Assembly (NCBI RefSeq): GCF_012273015.1
Contig: NZ_CP050954.1
Coordinates: 3,760,001-3,824,000, forward strand
DNA length: 64,000 bases
DNA from: Hymenobacter sp. BT18
Lineage (GTDB): Bacteria; Bacteroidota; Bacteroidia; Cytophagales; Hymenobacteraceae
Direction of reading: 5' to 3'
In this document: positions 26,296-33,605 of the stretch, piece by piece
Numbering within the stretch: the stretch's first letter is position 1
Layout: each line of letters begins with the position of its first letter
The notes under the pieces: generated by a model
Told to the model about the DNA's origin: nothing
The model's database searches: none
Seen by the model: only the letters and a program-made list of their open reading frames with translations
Program-made: the position numbers and the translations under genes

Positions 26296-26853
26296 TGTTC
26301 AGGAGTATCGTTAGGGTGTTGAGGTGTCAGGTTCAGGAGCGCCGAAGCACTCACGCCGGGGGAATTACAAGACGCGTACCAGCCCGGTTGAAGCGGGTTT
26401 TCCGTGACAGATTGTCATTTCTGCATGTTTGTTGGCTCGAAAACCCGACGGTCTGACTTCTACGGGTGCAAGCGGCTTTGGATACTCTGCCAGGCGGGCA
26501 TAAGTGGGCGTTGCGTAGAAGCCCGCGCCGTCGCTTGGCTATGCTGAGTGACGGCTACGCTTGAGCGGCTGTGCCGCGAATCCGGCCGCGCCGTTGTTAA
26601 AAATGGTTCGAATGGCGCAGAACGCCCCGGCACAGCCGAGCGACGGCGGAAGTGGGATTAAACCGCGACCCGGTCGTTTGTCGGAAAAATTTGGCGTCTG
26701 AAGTAGGGAGTAGCATAATCCCACCTAATTTGGGCTAGATTACGCTACTTCATAGCGTACTATGGATGGATTGCCGCTACTTGCAGAGCTGAGGAGTAGC
26801 GGCAACCTGAATGTTAGCAGCAATTTGGACACTCACCCTATTTTTAAGCCTTA
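26296..26853. other. dnaK upstream region with a series of hairpins
   Basis: There is no credible gene here. TGACA-GAT-TGTCA lies at 26405-26417. Between 26520 and 26805 several palindromes follow each other: GCCGTC/GACGGC; CGGCTGTGCCG (26566-26576) with its complement at 26628-26638; an imperfect AGTAGC..TAATC / GATTA.GCTACT; and TTGCCGCTACT (26771-26781) with AGTAGCGGCAA (26795-26805). GC content drops sharply after about 26800, where the AT-rich island begins. Confidence 0.5.
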
Positions 26854-27355
26854 ATGAAAAGAAAAACATATATATCTGTCATGCTAATCCTTGGAGTCTA
26901 TTACTCAGTAACATTCACTTCCGAGGTAAAAAAAATATAAAATACTAAACGAAATAATAAAAGACGATAGCCTTTACTTCTTAAAAGTTTATAAACAAAC
27001 CAACAGGATTGCCATTTTTGAAAATAATATGAAGGAGTTTAGTTTGTTTGACAAACTCTATGTTTTTACCCAAAAAATACTACAGTCACAAAATATAAAA
27101 GAAGATAAAATTGAATACTATGCACATAATCCAGATACAAAACATTCTACAGAAATAGTTGACAGTTGTGACAGAAAACTTGATTTTGTATATAAGATTT
27201 CACTCCCCATTGTTTCATCAGACAACAAAACAGCAATAATAAATATCAATGAAGATTGCAACTGCGGATTGGGTGGATATTGGGGAACATTTGTATTTCG
27301 AAAAGAGAATGGCAAATGGAAATTAGTGCAAACATATAACTATATAATTAGCTAA
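26854..27355 (+). pseudogene. AT-rich small secreted-type gene with a frameshift in an A8 run
   Basis: The ATG at 26854 opens a frame beginning MKRKTYISVMLILGVYYS, a signal-peptide- or anchor-like start, which stops at a TAA (26938-26940) just after eight consecutive A (26928-26935). With one A fewer the frame runs on without a stop to 27355, giving about 166 residues that continue KYKILNEIIKDDSLYFLK. The C-terminal half includes a CNCGLGGYWGTFVF segment. The AT content is far above that of all neighbours, indicating recent acquisition. An internal ATG at 27029 could give a 108-residue product without a signal. The family is not recognised. Real mutation, sequencing error and programmed slippage cannot be separated here. 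Confidence 0.65.
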
Positions 27356-27664
27356 AATGCTGCCAGCAAGAGTATTTGCAAAAGTAGGGCTGGACATTGT
27401 AACATCAATTATGTCCAAGCATCAACATCGGTTCGGGCTCGACGTTCAACTTTAGTTCATAACTTCAACAACATATTTTCAAATGAGCATTTGTATCGGG
27501 CTGGACAATCAATGAATTTCCAGCCTTCGCAAATACCTGCTCGTTACTTAAATGATAGTATAAGTAATTCTTGAAACTGGAATTGATCAAATGCCAAACG
27601 CACCCGAATCCAGCTGGATTCGGGTGCGTTGTGCTAAGTGCAGTTGGAATTCGGTGCGTTTCAG
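27356..27664. other. Intergenic region downstream of the AT-rich gene
   Basis: This 309-bp region has no credible ORF. Three loosely similar GGGCTGGACA / GGGCTCGACG / GGGCTGGACA segments are spaced along it (about 27387, 27434, 27500). The right end holds a 34-bp perfect palindrome, the likely terminator of the preA operon. Confidence 0.45.
27597..27630 (-). terminator. 34-bp perfect palindrome downstream of preA
   Basis: The two 17-bp halves are exact reverse complements with no spacer (left half begins AACGCACCCG, right half ends CGGGTGCGTT). A partial second copy, GAATTCGGTGCGTTT, lies between it and the preA stop. It sits 35 bp beyond preA on the minus strand and is the likely transcript end of the pyrimidine operon. 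Confidence 0.6.
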
Positions 27665-29044
27665 TTATTCCGTCACCACTACTTCCTGATACTGCCGCGC
27701 CTTACCCGGCAGCGTCTTGTGCTTCTCCTTACCCAGGGCGGCGGCGGGCTCGGGTACCCAGTGGTGCAGGCCGCCGGCGCGCTCATCGTTGAAGGTGACG
27801 GGAATATCGTCGGCGGCGGTGCGCTCTTTCCAGGTTTGGTGCTGAGTGCCGTCGTCGCGCCGCTCCATGGTGATGCACTGCTCCACGGGGCACACCAGGG
27901 AGCAGAGGTTGCAGCCCACGCAGTTCTCGTCGATGATTTCGGGAATGCGCGTGCCCGCGTTGAGCTTGATGGCCTGGTGGGCGCCGTCCTCGCAGGCCGT
28001 GTAGCACAGCTGGCAGCCGATGCACTTATCGGGGTTGATGTGGGCGGTGACTTTGTACTTGAGGTTGAGGTCTTCCCAGTGCTTCACGTTGGGCAGGGCC
28101 CGGCCCACCATGTCGTCAATGGTACGAAAGCCTTTTTCGCTCATGTACTGCTCCAGCCCGCTGGTCATTTCCCGGATGATGCCGAAGCCGTAGTGCATGG
28201 CCGCCGTGCACACCTGCACCGAGGAGGCCCCCAGCAGAATGTGCTCCACCGCGTCGCGCCAGGTTTCGATGCCGCCGATGCCGGAAATGGGCAGGCGCAC
28301 GTCGGGGTGCTGGGCGCAGTTTTTCACCATGTTCAGGGCAATGGGTTTCACGGCCGGCCCGCAGTAGCCGCCGTTGCTGCCCTTGCCATCCACAATCGGG
28401 TAGGGGGCAAACAAGTCCAGGTCCACGCCCACAATGCTCTGGATGGTGTTGATCAGCGAAATGGCGTTGGCGCCCCCGCGTCGCGCGGCCATAGCGGGCT
28501 CAGTAATGTCACTGATATTGGGCGTGAGCTTCACGATAACCGGGATGCGCGCCACTTCCATTACCCACTCCACAATAGTCTGCAGCACCTCGGGCTCTTG
28601 GCCCACAGCCGAGCCCATGCCTCGCTCGCACATGCCGTGGGGGCAGCCGAAGTTCAGCTCGATGCCGTCGGAGCCCGCGTTTTCCGCGTCGCGCACGATG
28701 TCGTGCCACTCTTGGCGGCTTTGCACCATGAGGGAGGCTATAACGGCGTGGTGCGGGAAACGCTTCTTCACTTCCTCAATCTCACGCAGGTTATCGGCTA
28801 GGGGGCGGTCCGAAATCAGCTCGATGTTGTTGAAGCCCATCATGCGCTTGTCGCGGTAGTCCACGCTGCCGTAGCGGCTCGATACGTTCACCACGGGCAC
28901 GCCCAGGGTTTTCCACACGGCCCCGCCCCAGCCCGCGTCGAAGGCCTTCATCACCTGGTACCCCGAGTTGGTGGGCGGCGCCGAAGCCAGCCAGAATGGA
29001 TTGGGCGACTTAATACCGGCAAAGTTTATGGAGAGGTCGGGCAT
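27665..29044 (-). CDS. preA: NAD-dependent dihydropyrimidine dehydrogenase subunit PreA
   Basis: This 459-residue FMN and Fe-S subunit reduces uracil or thymine to the 5,6-dihydro form together with PreT. A dihydroorotate-dehydrogenase-like TIM barrel occupies about residues 1-310: FAGIKSPNPFWLASAPPTNS, the catalytic-Cys loop LNFGCPHGMCERGMGSA, and the phosphate-binding GIGGIETWRDA. Two ferredoxin-type 4Fe-4S clusters follow (CIGCQLCYTAC and CVGCNLCSLVCPVEQC, about 340-400). It is the last gene of a seven-gene minus-strand locus for pyrimidine breakdown, separated from preT by a palindrome. Confidence 0.96.
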   Translation of the reverse strand: MPDLSINFAGIKSPNPFWLASAPPTNSGYQVMKAFDAGWGGAVWKTLGVPVVNVSSRYGSVDYRDKRMMGFNNIELISDRPLADNLREIEEVKKRFPHHAVIASLMVQSRQEWHDIVRDAENAGSDGIELNFGCPHGMCERGMGSAVGQEPEVLQTIVEWVMEVARIPVIVKLTPNISDITEPAMAARRGGANAISLINTIQSIVGVDLDLFAPYPIVDGKGSNGGYCGPAVKPIALNMVKNCAQHPDVRLPISGIGGIETWRDAVEHILLGASSVQVCTAAMHYGFGIIREMTSGLEQYMSEKGFRTIDDMVGRALPNVKHWEDLNLKYKVTAHINPDKCIGCQLCYTACEDGAHQAIKLNAGTRIPEIIDENCVGCNLCSLVCPVEQCITMERRDDGTQHQTWKERTAADDIPVTFNDERAGGLHHWVPEPAAALGKEKHKTLPGKARQYQEVVVTE

Positions 29045-29065
29045 GGGAAGTAGAGTTAAAAACGG

Positions 29066-29147
29066 CTGTCATCCTGAGCGAAGTGAAGGACCTTATCACG
29101 CTAGAAAGGCAGGTGTGTAAGGTCCTTCGCTTCGCTCAGGATGACAG
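29066..29147. repeat. Palindromic repeat (CTGTCATCCTGAGC type) overlapping the preT stop codon
   Basis: Two 30-bp arms (29066-29095 and 29118-29147) differ at one base and enclose a 22-nt loop. On the minus strand the right arm encodes the last residues of PreT (LSS) and its TGA stop at 29136-29138. The sequence is related in style, though not identical, to the GAACGTCATTCCGAGC family. Confidence 0.85.
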
Positions 29148-30476
29148 GTGGGATTTTGTCAGATACTGATGAATGCCGTGGGCGGCGGCTTTGGCTTCGG
29201 CGGCGGCATTTACCACCTCTGCGCCGCCGTTGGCCGCGTCACCCGAGGCGAAGTAGCGGGGGTTGGTCGTTTGGCCGGTGTTGGGGTTGAAGACGATGCG
29301 GCCTTTGCCATCTACCTGCAGCTCAGGGATGAGGCTGAGGAAGCTGGTTTGCTTGGCCTGGCCGGTGGCTTTTATCACCATGTCGCAGGCCTCCACGAAC
29401 TCCGAGCCCGGTACGGTTTGCACCTGCCCGTTGAGGGTGGCGGTGCGCACGAACTTCACGCCCTCCACCTTGCCGTTGCCCACGATTTCCAGCGGGGCCA
29501 CGTTGAAAAGTCCCTGCACACCCACGCCTTTGGCCAGGTCGTACTCAAACTCGTAGGCTCCCATTTCTTCTTTGCCGCGGCGGTAGGCCAGCACCACTTT
29601 TTCCGCGCCCAGCCGCGCCGACTCCGAGGCGGCGTCCATGGCCGTATTGCCGCCGCCCAGCACAATTACCTTGCGGCCTACGGTGGTTTGCTCTTGCCGG
29701 ATGCGCAATTGCTCGATAAACTCCACCGCGCCCACGCAGTTTTCCCGGTCTTCACCCGGTAAACCCAGTGACGACGTGTGCCCCAAGCCGATGCCCAGGA
29801 AGATAACGTCGTATGCCTGTTCCAGCTTTTCCAGGTCGGGGCGTGTACTGATGGCATGGTTGTAGTGCACCCGAAAGCCAAACTGCGCTTCCAGGTACGC
29901 CATTTCAGCCAGCGTTTCCTCGTTGGTGATTTTGTAGGGTGCTACTCCATAAAGCGTCAGGCCCGAAGGCTTACTTTTCGCCTCGAACACCTCTACCTCG
30001 TGGCCCAGCTTGCGCAGCTCGCAGGCGCAGGAAATGCCCGCTGGCCCGGCTCCAATCACCGCTACGCGAAACCCGGTAGGCGCGCCCGGCTGAAACAAGT
30101 GCTTGCCCTGGTCGATGACCTGGCGCGTGGCGTGGCTCTGCAGCCGCCCGATTTCGATGGGCTTGGCTCCGGTAGCCGTGTACACGCAGGAGCCTTCGCA
30201 GAGCACCTCCGTGGGGCACACCTTGCCGCAGGCATTGCCGAAGTAATTGGCCTCGTAAATAGTGCGGGCTGCGCCGGTGGCATTGCCGGAGTTGATCTGC
30301 CGAATGAATAGCGGAATATCAATACCGGAAGGACAGGCCTTGATGCAGGGCGCATCAAAGCAGAACAGGCAGCGGGAGCTTTCCAGCAGGGCCTCCGAGT
30401 TGCTCATCAGCGGCTTAAGCTGGGCAAAATTCTCGGCGAATTCCTGCTCGGTCGTGGGAGTAGCGTATTCGGCCAT
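29136..30476 (-). CDS. preT: NAD(P)-dependent dihydropyrimidine dehydrogenase subunit PreT
   Basis: This 446-residue flavoprotein partner of PreA passes electrons from NAD(P)H to the pyrimidine-reducing subunit. The start at 30474-30476 (MAEYATPTTEQEFAENF) is chosen because the longer frame (from 30530) translates repeat DNA. N-terminal Fe-S motifs CLFCFDAPCIKACPSGIDIP and NACGKVCPTEVLCEGSCV are followed by the FAD motif VAVIGAGPAGISCACEL and a second Rossmann motif VIVLGGGNTAMDAA, then ATGQAKQ and FASGDAANGGAEVV, as in glutamate-synthase small subunits. Its last codons and stop lie inside a palindromic repeat. Confidence 0.95.
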   Translation of the reverse strand: MAEYATPTTEQEFAENFAQLKPLMSNSEALLESSRCLFCFDAPCIKACPSGIDIPLFIRQINSGNATGAARTIYEANYFGNACGKVCPTEVLCEGSCVYTATGAKPIEIGRLQSHATRQVIDQGKHLFQPGAPTGFRVAVIGAGPAGISCACELRKLGHEVEVFEAKSKPSGLTLYGVAPYKITNEETLAEMAYLEAQFGFRVHYNHAISTRPDLEKLEQAYDVIFLGIGLGHTSSLGLPGEDRENCVGAVEFIEQLRIRQEQTTVGRKVIVLGGGNTAMDAASESARLGAEKVVLAYRRGKEEMGAYEFEYDLAKGVGVQGLFNVAPLEIVGNGKVEGVKFVRTATLNGQVQTVPGSEFVEACDMVIKATGQAKQTSFLSLIPELQVDGKGRIVFNPNTGQTTNPRYFASGDAANGGAEVVNAAAEAKAAAHGIHQYLTKSHLSS

Positions 30477-30482
30477 TTGGGG

Positions 30483-30518
30483 GAGTTTCGGGTTAGGAGT
30501 TTGGAGTTTCGGGTTAGG
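30483..30518. repeat. GAGTTTCGGGTT repeat, preT upstream copy
   Basis: GAGTTTCGGGTTAGGAGTTT is followed by GGAGTTTCGGGTTAGG, a short tandem-like repeat immediately upstream of the preT ATG. In-frame ORF extension through it gives a low-complexity peptide (PNPKLQTPNPKL) that is not part of the protein. Confidence 0.7.
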
Positions 30519-30624
30519 CTGTGTGGACAATAGAGCTGTTAGCTGCTCTGTCTGGTTTTTTGCTGGCCGTCCGCACAGCCTGGAAGAAGGCAGGAATTTT
30601 GGGCGTAAAACAGGCAGGAAGCCA

Positions 30625-30657
30625 ACTCGGAACCCAAAACTCCAAACCCGAAACCCT
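30625..30657. repeat. AACCCAAAACTCC repeat, nitrilase 3' copy
   Basis: ACTCGGAACCCAAAACTCC then AAACCCGAAACCC is the inverted form of the repeat at 30483-30518. It abuts the nitrilase stop codon (TAA at 30657-30659), so the repeat begins exactly where the gene ends. Confidence 0.7.
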
Positions 30658-31523
30658 TACAGCTCCACCAGTTTCTCGTAGGTTTCGGGGCGCCGGTCGC
30701 GGAAGAACTGCCAGGTAGCGCGCACTTCGTCTATCATGTCGAGGTCAAACTCACTGACCAGCAGCTCGTCCTTGTACTCGTCGGCCTGGGCAATGATCTG
30801 GCCGCGCGGGTCCACGAAGTAGGACGTACCGTAGAAGCGGCCCAGGTTCCAGGGCTTTTCCTCGCCCACGCGGTTGATGCAGCCCATGAAGTAGCCGTTG
30901 GCGGCAGCGTGAGCGGGCTGCTCCAGCTTCCAGAGGTACTGGGAGAGGCCGGCAACCGTGGCCGAGGGGTTATACACGATTTCCGCCCCGTTGAGGCCCA
31001 GCACGCGGGCGCCGTCGGGGAAGTGCCGGTCGTAGCAGATGTACACGCCTACCTTGGCGTACTTGGTCTGAAACACCGGGTAGCCCAGGTTGCCGGGCTT
31101 GAAGAAGAACTTCTCCCAGAAGCCCGAAGTGTGCGGAATGTGGTTTTTGCGGTATTTGCCCAGGTACGTGCCGTCGGCGTCAATCACGGCGGCGGTGTTG
31201 TAGAGGAAGCCCGCCGCCTCCCGCTCGTACACCGGCACAATGATGACCATGTTATACTTCTTGGCGTACTCGGCCATGCGCTCCGTGGTGGGGCCGGGCA
31301 CCGACTCGGCGGAGGCGTACCAGGCTTTGTCCTGGCCGGGACAGAAGTAGGGCGTGTTGAAGATTTCCTGCAGACAGAGAATCTGCACGCCCTGGCGGCC
31401 GGCTTCCTCAATCAGCGGAATATGCTTCTGCACCATGGCTTCCTTGATTTCCTCGATGCTGCCTTCGCCTTCCGTCATCGGCAAACTCATCTGAATCAGG
31501 CCGGATTTAACAATTCTGGGCAT
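30657..31523 (-). CDS. Nitrilase-family amidohydrolase, probable beta-ureidopropionase
   Basis: This 288-residue carbon-nitrogen hydrolase probably cleaves N-carbamoyl-beta-alanine to beta-alanine, CO2 and ammonia. The Glu-Lys-Cys triad is visible: LCLQEIFNTPYF (Glu), KYRKNHIPHTSGFWEKFFF (Lys) and VGVYICYDRHFPDGAR (Cys). The IPH-x-x-GFWEKFFF stretch is shared with N-carbamoyl amidases of the reductive pyrimidine route. Its place between hydA and preT supports the call, since it acts directly after HydA. Alternative: an N-carbamoylputrescine amidase, which has very similar motifs. Confidence 0.87.
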   Translation of the reverse strand: MPRIVKSGLIQMSLPMTEGEGSIEEIKEAMVQKHIPLIEEAGRQGVQILCLQEIFNTPYFCPGQDKAWYASAESVPGPTTERMAEYAKKYNMVIIVPVYEREAAGFLYNTAAVIDADGTYLGKYRKNHIPHTSGFWEKFFFKPGNLGYPVFQTKYAKVGVYICYDRHFPDGARVLGLNGAEIVYNPSATVAGLSQYLWKLEQPAHAAANGYFMGCINRVGEEKPWNLGRFYGTSYFVDPRGQIIAQADEYKDELLVSEFDLDMIDEVRATWQFFRDRRPETYEKLVEL

Positions 31524-31528
31524 ATACT

Positions 31529-31565
31529 TTGGGTTTCGGGTTTAGAGTTTTGGGTTTCGAGTTGT
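31529..31565. repeat. GGGTTTCGGGTTT repeat, nitrilase 5' copy
   Basis: GGGTTTCGGGTTTAGAGTTT then TGGGTTTCGAGTT lies between the nitrilase start and the four-helix-bundle gene, on the 3' side of the latter. It is one of the copies that flank that gene. Confidence 0.7.
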
Positions 31566-31584
31566 TGCCATTAATAAGGTCTCA

Positions 31585-31980
31585 TCAAGCGGGTTTGTAT
31601 CGTTCACCCCTAACTGTGGTGGCATTGAGGTATTTTTGTAATCCCTTGATAAGGCGTGATATTTCATCAGTTTGGGCCGTGAGCATCTCAAATTCAGCGT
31701 GGGTCAAGTACTGTTGGTCAAAGGCTCGGTATAGCTGAGAACGAACCTCACCGGCCGAGCCCTTAGCAATGCCCAGAAACTGCAGAAATTCACCCCGGCC
31801 GCCCCGATCGAAGCCCTCCGCAATATTGTCCATCACCGAACCTGCTGCCCGGCGCAGTTGGTCGCGCAGGGCAAAATCCCACGCCAGCTCACCTTTTTTG
31901 GATATCCCATAAATGGCTTTTGCCATTTCCCGAGCTTTCCGCCAAGCTTCCAGCTCCTCGAAACATTGGATGGTAGCCAT
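31585..31980 (-). CDS. Four-helix bundle protein (S23/IVP-like family)
   Basis: This 131-residue protein belongs to the four-helix-bundle family related to proteins encoded in 23S rRNA intervening sequences and to the Avd accessory protein of diversity-generating retroelements. Evidence: ELEAWRKAREMAKAIYGIS, the FALRDQLRRAAGSVMDNIAEGFDRG signature with its NIAEG core, EFLQFLGIAKGSAGEVRSQL and the C-terminal LTAQTDEISRLIKGLQKYLN. It has no reverse transcriptase or variable repeat nearby, so a retroelement role is unlikely. It sits inside the pyrimidine locus, flanked on both sides by GTTTCGGGTTT repeats, and has no evident part in that pathway. Confidence 0.93.
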   Translation of the reverse strand: MATIQCFEELEAWRKAREMAKAIYGISKKGELAWDFALRDQLRRAAGSVMDNIAEGFDRGGRGEFLQFLGIAKGSAGEVRSQLYRAFDQQYLTHAEFEMLTAQTDEISRLIKGLQKYLNATTVRGERYKPA

Positions 31981-31988
31981 AATTCTTT

Positions 31989-32067
31989 CAGTTTTGAGTT
32001 TCGGGTTTAAAGTTTTGGGTTTGAAGTCCGATTCAACTCGAAACGCTAAACCCGAAACTCAAAACTG
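31989..32067. repeat. Inverted GTTTTGAGTTTCGGG repeat overlapping the hydA stop codon
   Basis: Perfect 20-bp arms (31989-32008, CAGTTTTGAGTTTCGGGTTT, and its complement 32048-32067) surround a 39-nt loop. The right arm contains, on the minus strand, the terminal QF codons of HydA and its TGA (32059-32061). The left arm lies next to the start of the four-helix-bundle gene. Confidence 0.85.
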
Positions 32068-33435
32068 AACCCGCCCGCGACGAATGAAGCGGCCGTATCC
32101 TTTAGAAACCCTTGTTTCGCCTGCATCTACGGCTACCTGGCCGCGTAGCAACACCGTGTCGATTTTGCCGGTTAGCTCCCAGCCTTCGTAGCCGGAGTAG
32201 TCGCAGTTCATGTGGTGGGTTTCGGCCGAGATGGTGTGCTTTTTTCGGGGGTCGATGAGGATAAGGTCGGCGTCGGCGCCGATGCTGATGGTGCCTTTGC
32301 GCGGAAACATGCCGAAGATTTTGGCGGCGTTGGTGCTGGTTACTTCCACGAACTTTTGCGGGCTGATGCGGCCCTTCATCACACCCTCGGAAAACAGCAG
32401 CTCCATGCGGTGCTCAATGGCCGGGTGCCCATTCGGAATCTTCGAAAAGTCGTCGGCGCCCATTTTCTTCTGCTCCCACATAAACGGGCAGTGGTCGGTG
32501 CCTACCACCTGCACCAGCCCCTGGTTGATGCCGGCCCAGAGCGTGGTCTGGTCCTTTTTCTCCCGCAGCGGCGGCGACATTACCCACTTGGCCCCCTCAA
32601 AGTCGTCCCCATAGAGTGAGGCATCCAGCAGCAGATATTGGATGCAGGTTTCTACGAACACCCGCTGGTTGCGCTCCGTAGCCCGGCGCACTTGGTTGAG
32701 CGCACCCTCGCAGGTAAGGTGCACGATGTAGCTATTCACCCCGGTGTAGTTGGCAATGTCGGCGAAGCGGCCCGAGGCTTCCGCCTCGGTTACTTCGGGC
32801 TGGGAAAGGTAGTGGTAGCGGGGCGTGAGCTTGCCTGCGGCCCGGTGTTGGGCAATGAGCGTGTCAATCATGTCGCCGTTGGTGGCGTGAGCCGTGACGA
32901 GGCCGCCGTGCTTTTTCACTTCCTGCATCAGCCCTACCATCTGCGCGTCGTCAATCATGAGTGCGCCCTTGTAGGCCATGAAGGTCTTGAAGGACGTGAT
33001 GCCCTCGGCCACCATGTCCTTGATTTCCTCCTTGGTGCTGGGGTTGAAGTCCGTCACGGCCATGTGGAAGGAGTAGTCGCCCACGGCCGTGCCGGTGGCG
33101 CGCCCTTGCCATTCGGTGAGGGCTTCGCGCAGGCTGTGGCCCTGCTTCTGCAGCACAAAGTCGATAACCGTGGTGGTGCCGCCGTGTAGGGCAGCGCGGG
33201 TGCCGGTTTCGTGCGTATCGGAGCTGAACGTGCCCATGAATGGCATGTCCAAGTGCACGTGTGGGTCGATGCCGCCGGGCATCACCAGCTTGCCGGTAGC
33301 ATCGATTATCTCGTCGGCCTGCACGGGCAGGTTTTTGCCGATGGCCACAATGGTTTCGCCCTCCACCAGAATGTCGCACACACTGTCGGAGTCGGCGGTT
33401 ATCACGCGACCATTCCGGATAAGCAAAGACGCCAT
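32059..33435 (-). CDS. hydA: Dihydropyrimidinase (D-hydantoinase family)
   Basis: This 458-residue cyclic amidohydrolase opens dihydrouracil or dihydrothymine to the N-carbamoyl-beta-amino acid. Zinc-site residues are visible: GGIDPHVHLDMPF (HxH), the carboxylated Lys in SFKTFMAYKGALMIDD, TAHATNGDMI (His), SYIVHLTCEGAL (His) and VGTDHCPFMWEQKK (Asp). Substrate-pocket segments and length agree with bacterial dihydropyrimidinases rather than allantoinases. It acts between the PreAT product and the nitrilase-family enzyme of the same locus. Its 3' end lies in a palindromic repeat that supplies the stop codon. Confidence 0.96.
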   Translation of the reverse strand: MASLLIRNGRVITADSDSVCDILVEGETIVAIGKNLPVQADEIIDATGKLVMPGGIDPHVHLDMPFMGTFSSDTHETGTRAALHGGTTTVIDFVLQKQGHSLREALTEWQGRATGTAVGDYSFHMAVTDFNPSTKEEIKDMVAEGITSFKTFMAYKGALMIDDAQMVGLMQEVKKHGGLVTAHATNGDMIDTLIAQHRAAGKLTPRYHYLSQPEVTEAEASGRFADIANYTGVNSYIVHLTCEGALNQVRRATERNQRVFVETCIQYLLLDASLYGDDFEGAKWVMSPPLREKKDQTTLWAGINQGLVQVVGTDHCPFMWEQKKMGADDFSKIPNGHPAIEHRMELLFSEGVMKGRISPQKFVEVTSTNAAKIFGMFPRKGTISIGADADLILIDPRKKHTISAETHHMNCDYSGYEGWELTGKIDTVLLRGQVAVDAGETRVSKGYGRFIRRGRVQF

Positions 33436-33605
33436 GCCGTAGAAGAAAAGGGGAGTGGTTTAAAAAGAAAATGTACCGCTTCGGCTTCGGAAAAGCAAAT
33501 AAGCCGCGCCAGGCTTTCGTAGAAAAAGCCTTAAAGGACAACGAAATAGAAAGAAGGCGCTACGCCGGAAGCAGCCTCGGCAGGCAGCAGGCCCTGGTAC
33601 TCGGA

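Noticed and set aside
24394..26322. A 642-codon plus-strand ORF opposite dnaK
   Set aside because: dnaK is unmistakable on the minus strand; the opposite frame has no family motif.
26300..26420. CIRCE (HrcA) element upstream of dnaK
   Set aside because: Only one half-site-like AGCACTC (26344-26352 region) is present; there is no GAGTGCTAA partner at 9-bp spacing.
26560..26640. A tRNA, suggested by GGTTCGAAT near 26605
   Set aside because: No cloverleaf: acceptor stem, D-arm and anticodon arm are missing, and the segment belongs to a run of unrelated hairpins.
31585..31980. A diversity-generating retroelement around the Avd-like four-helix-bundle gene
   Set aside because: There is no reverse transcriptase, no template repeat with adenine-specific changes and no variable C-type lectin gene nearby.
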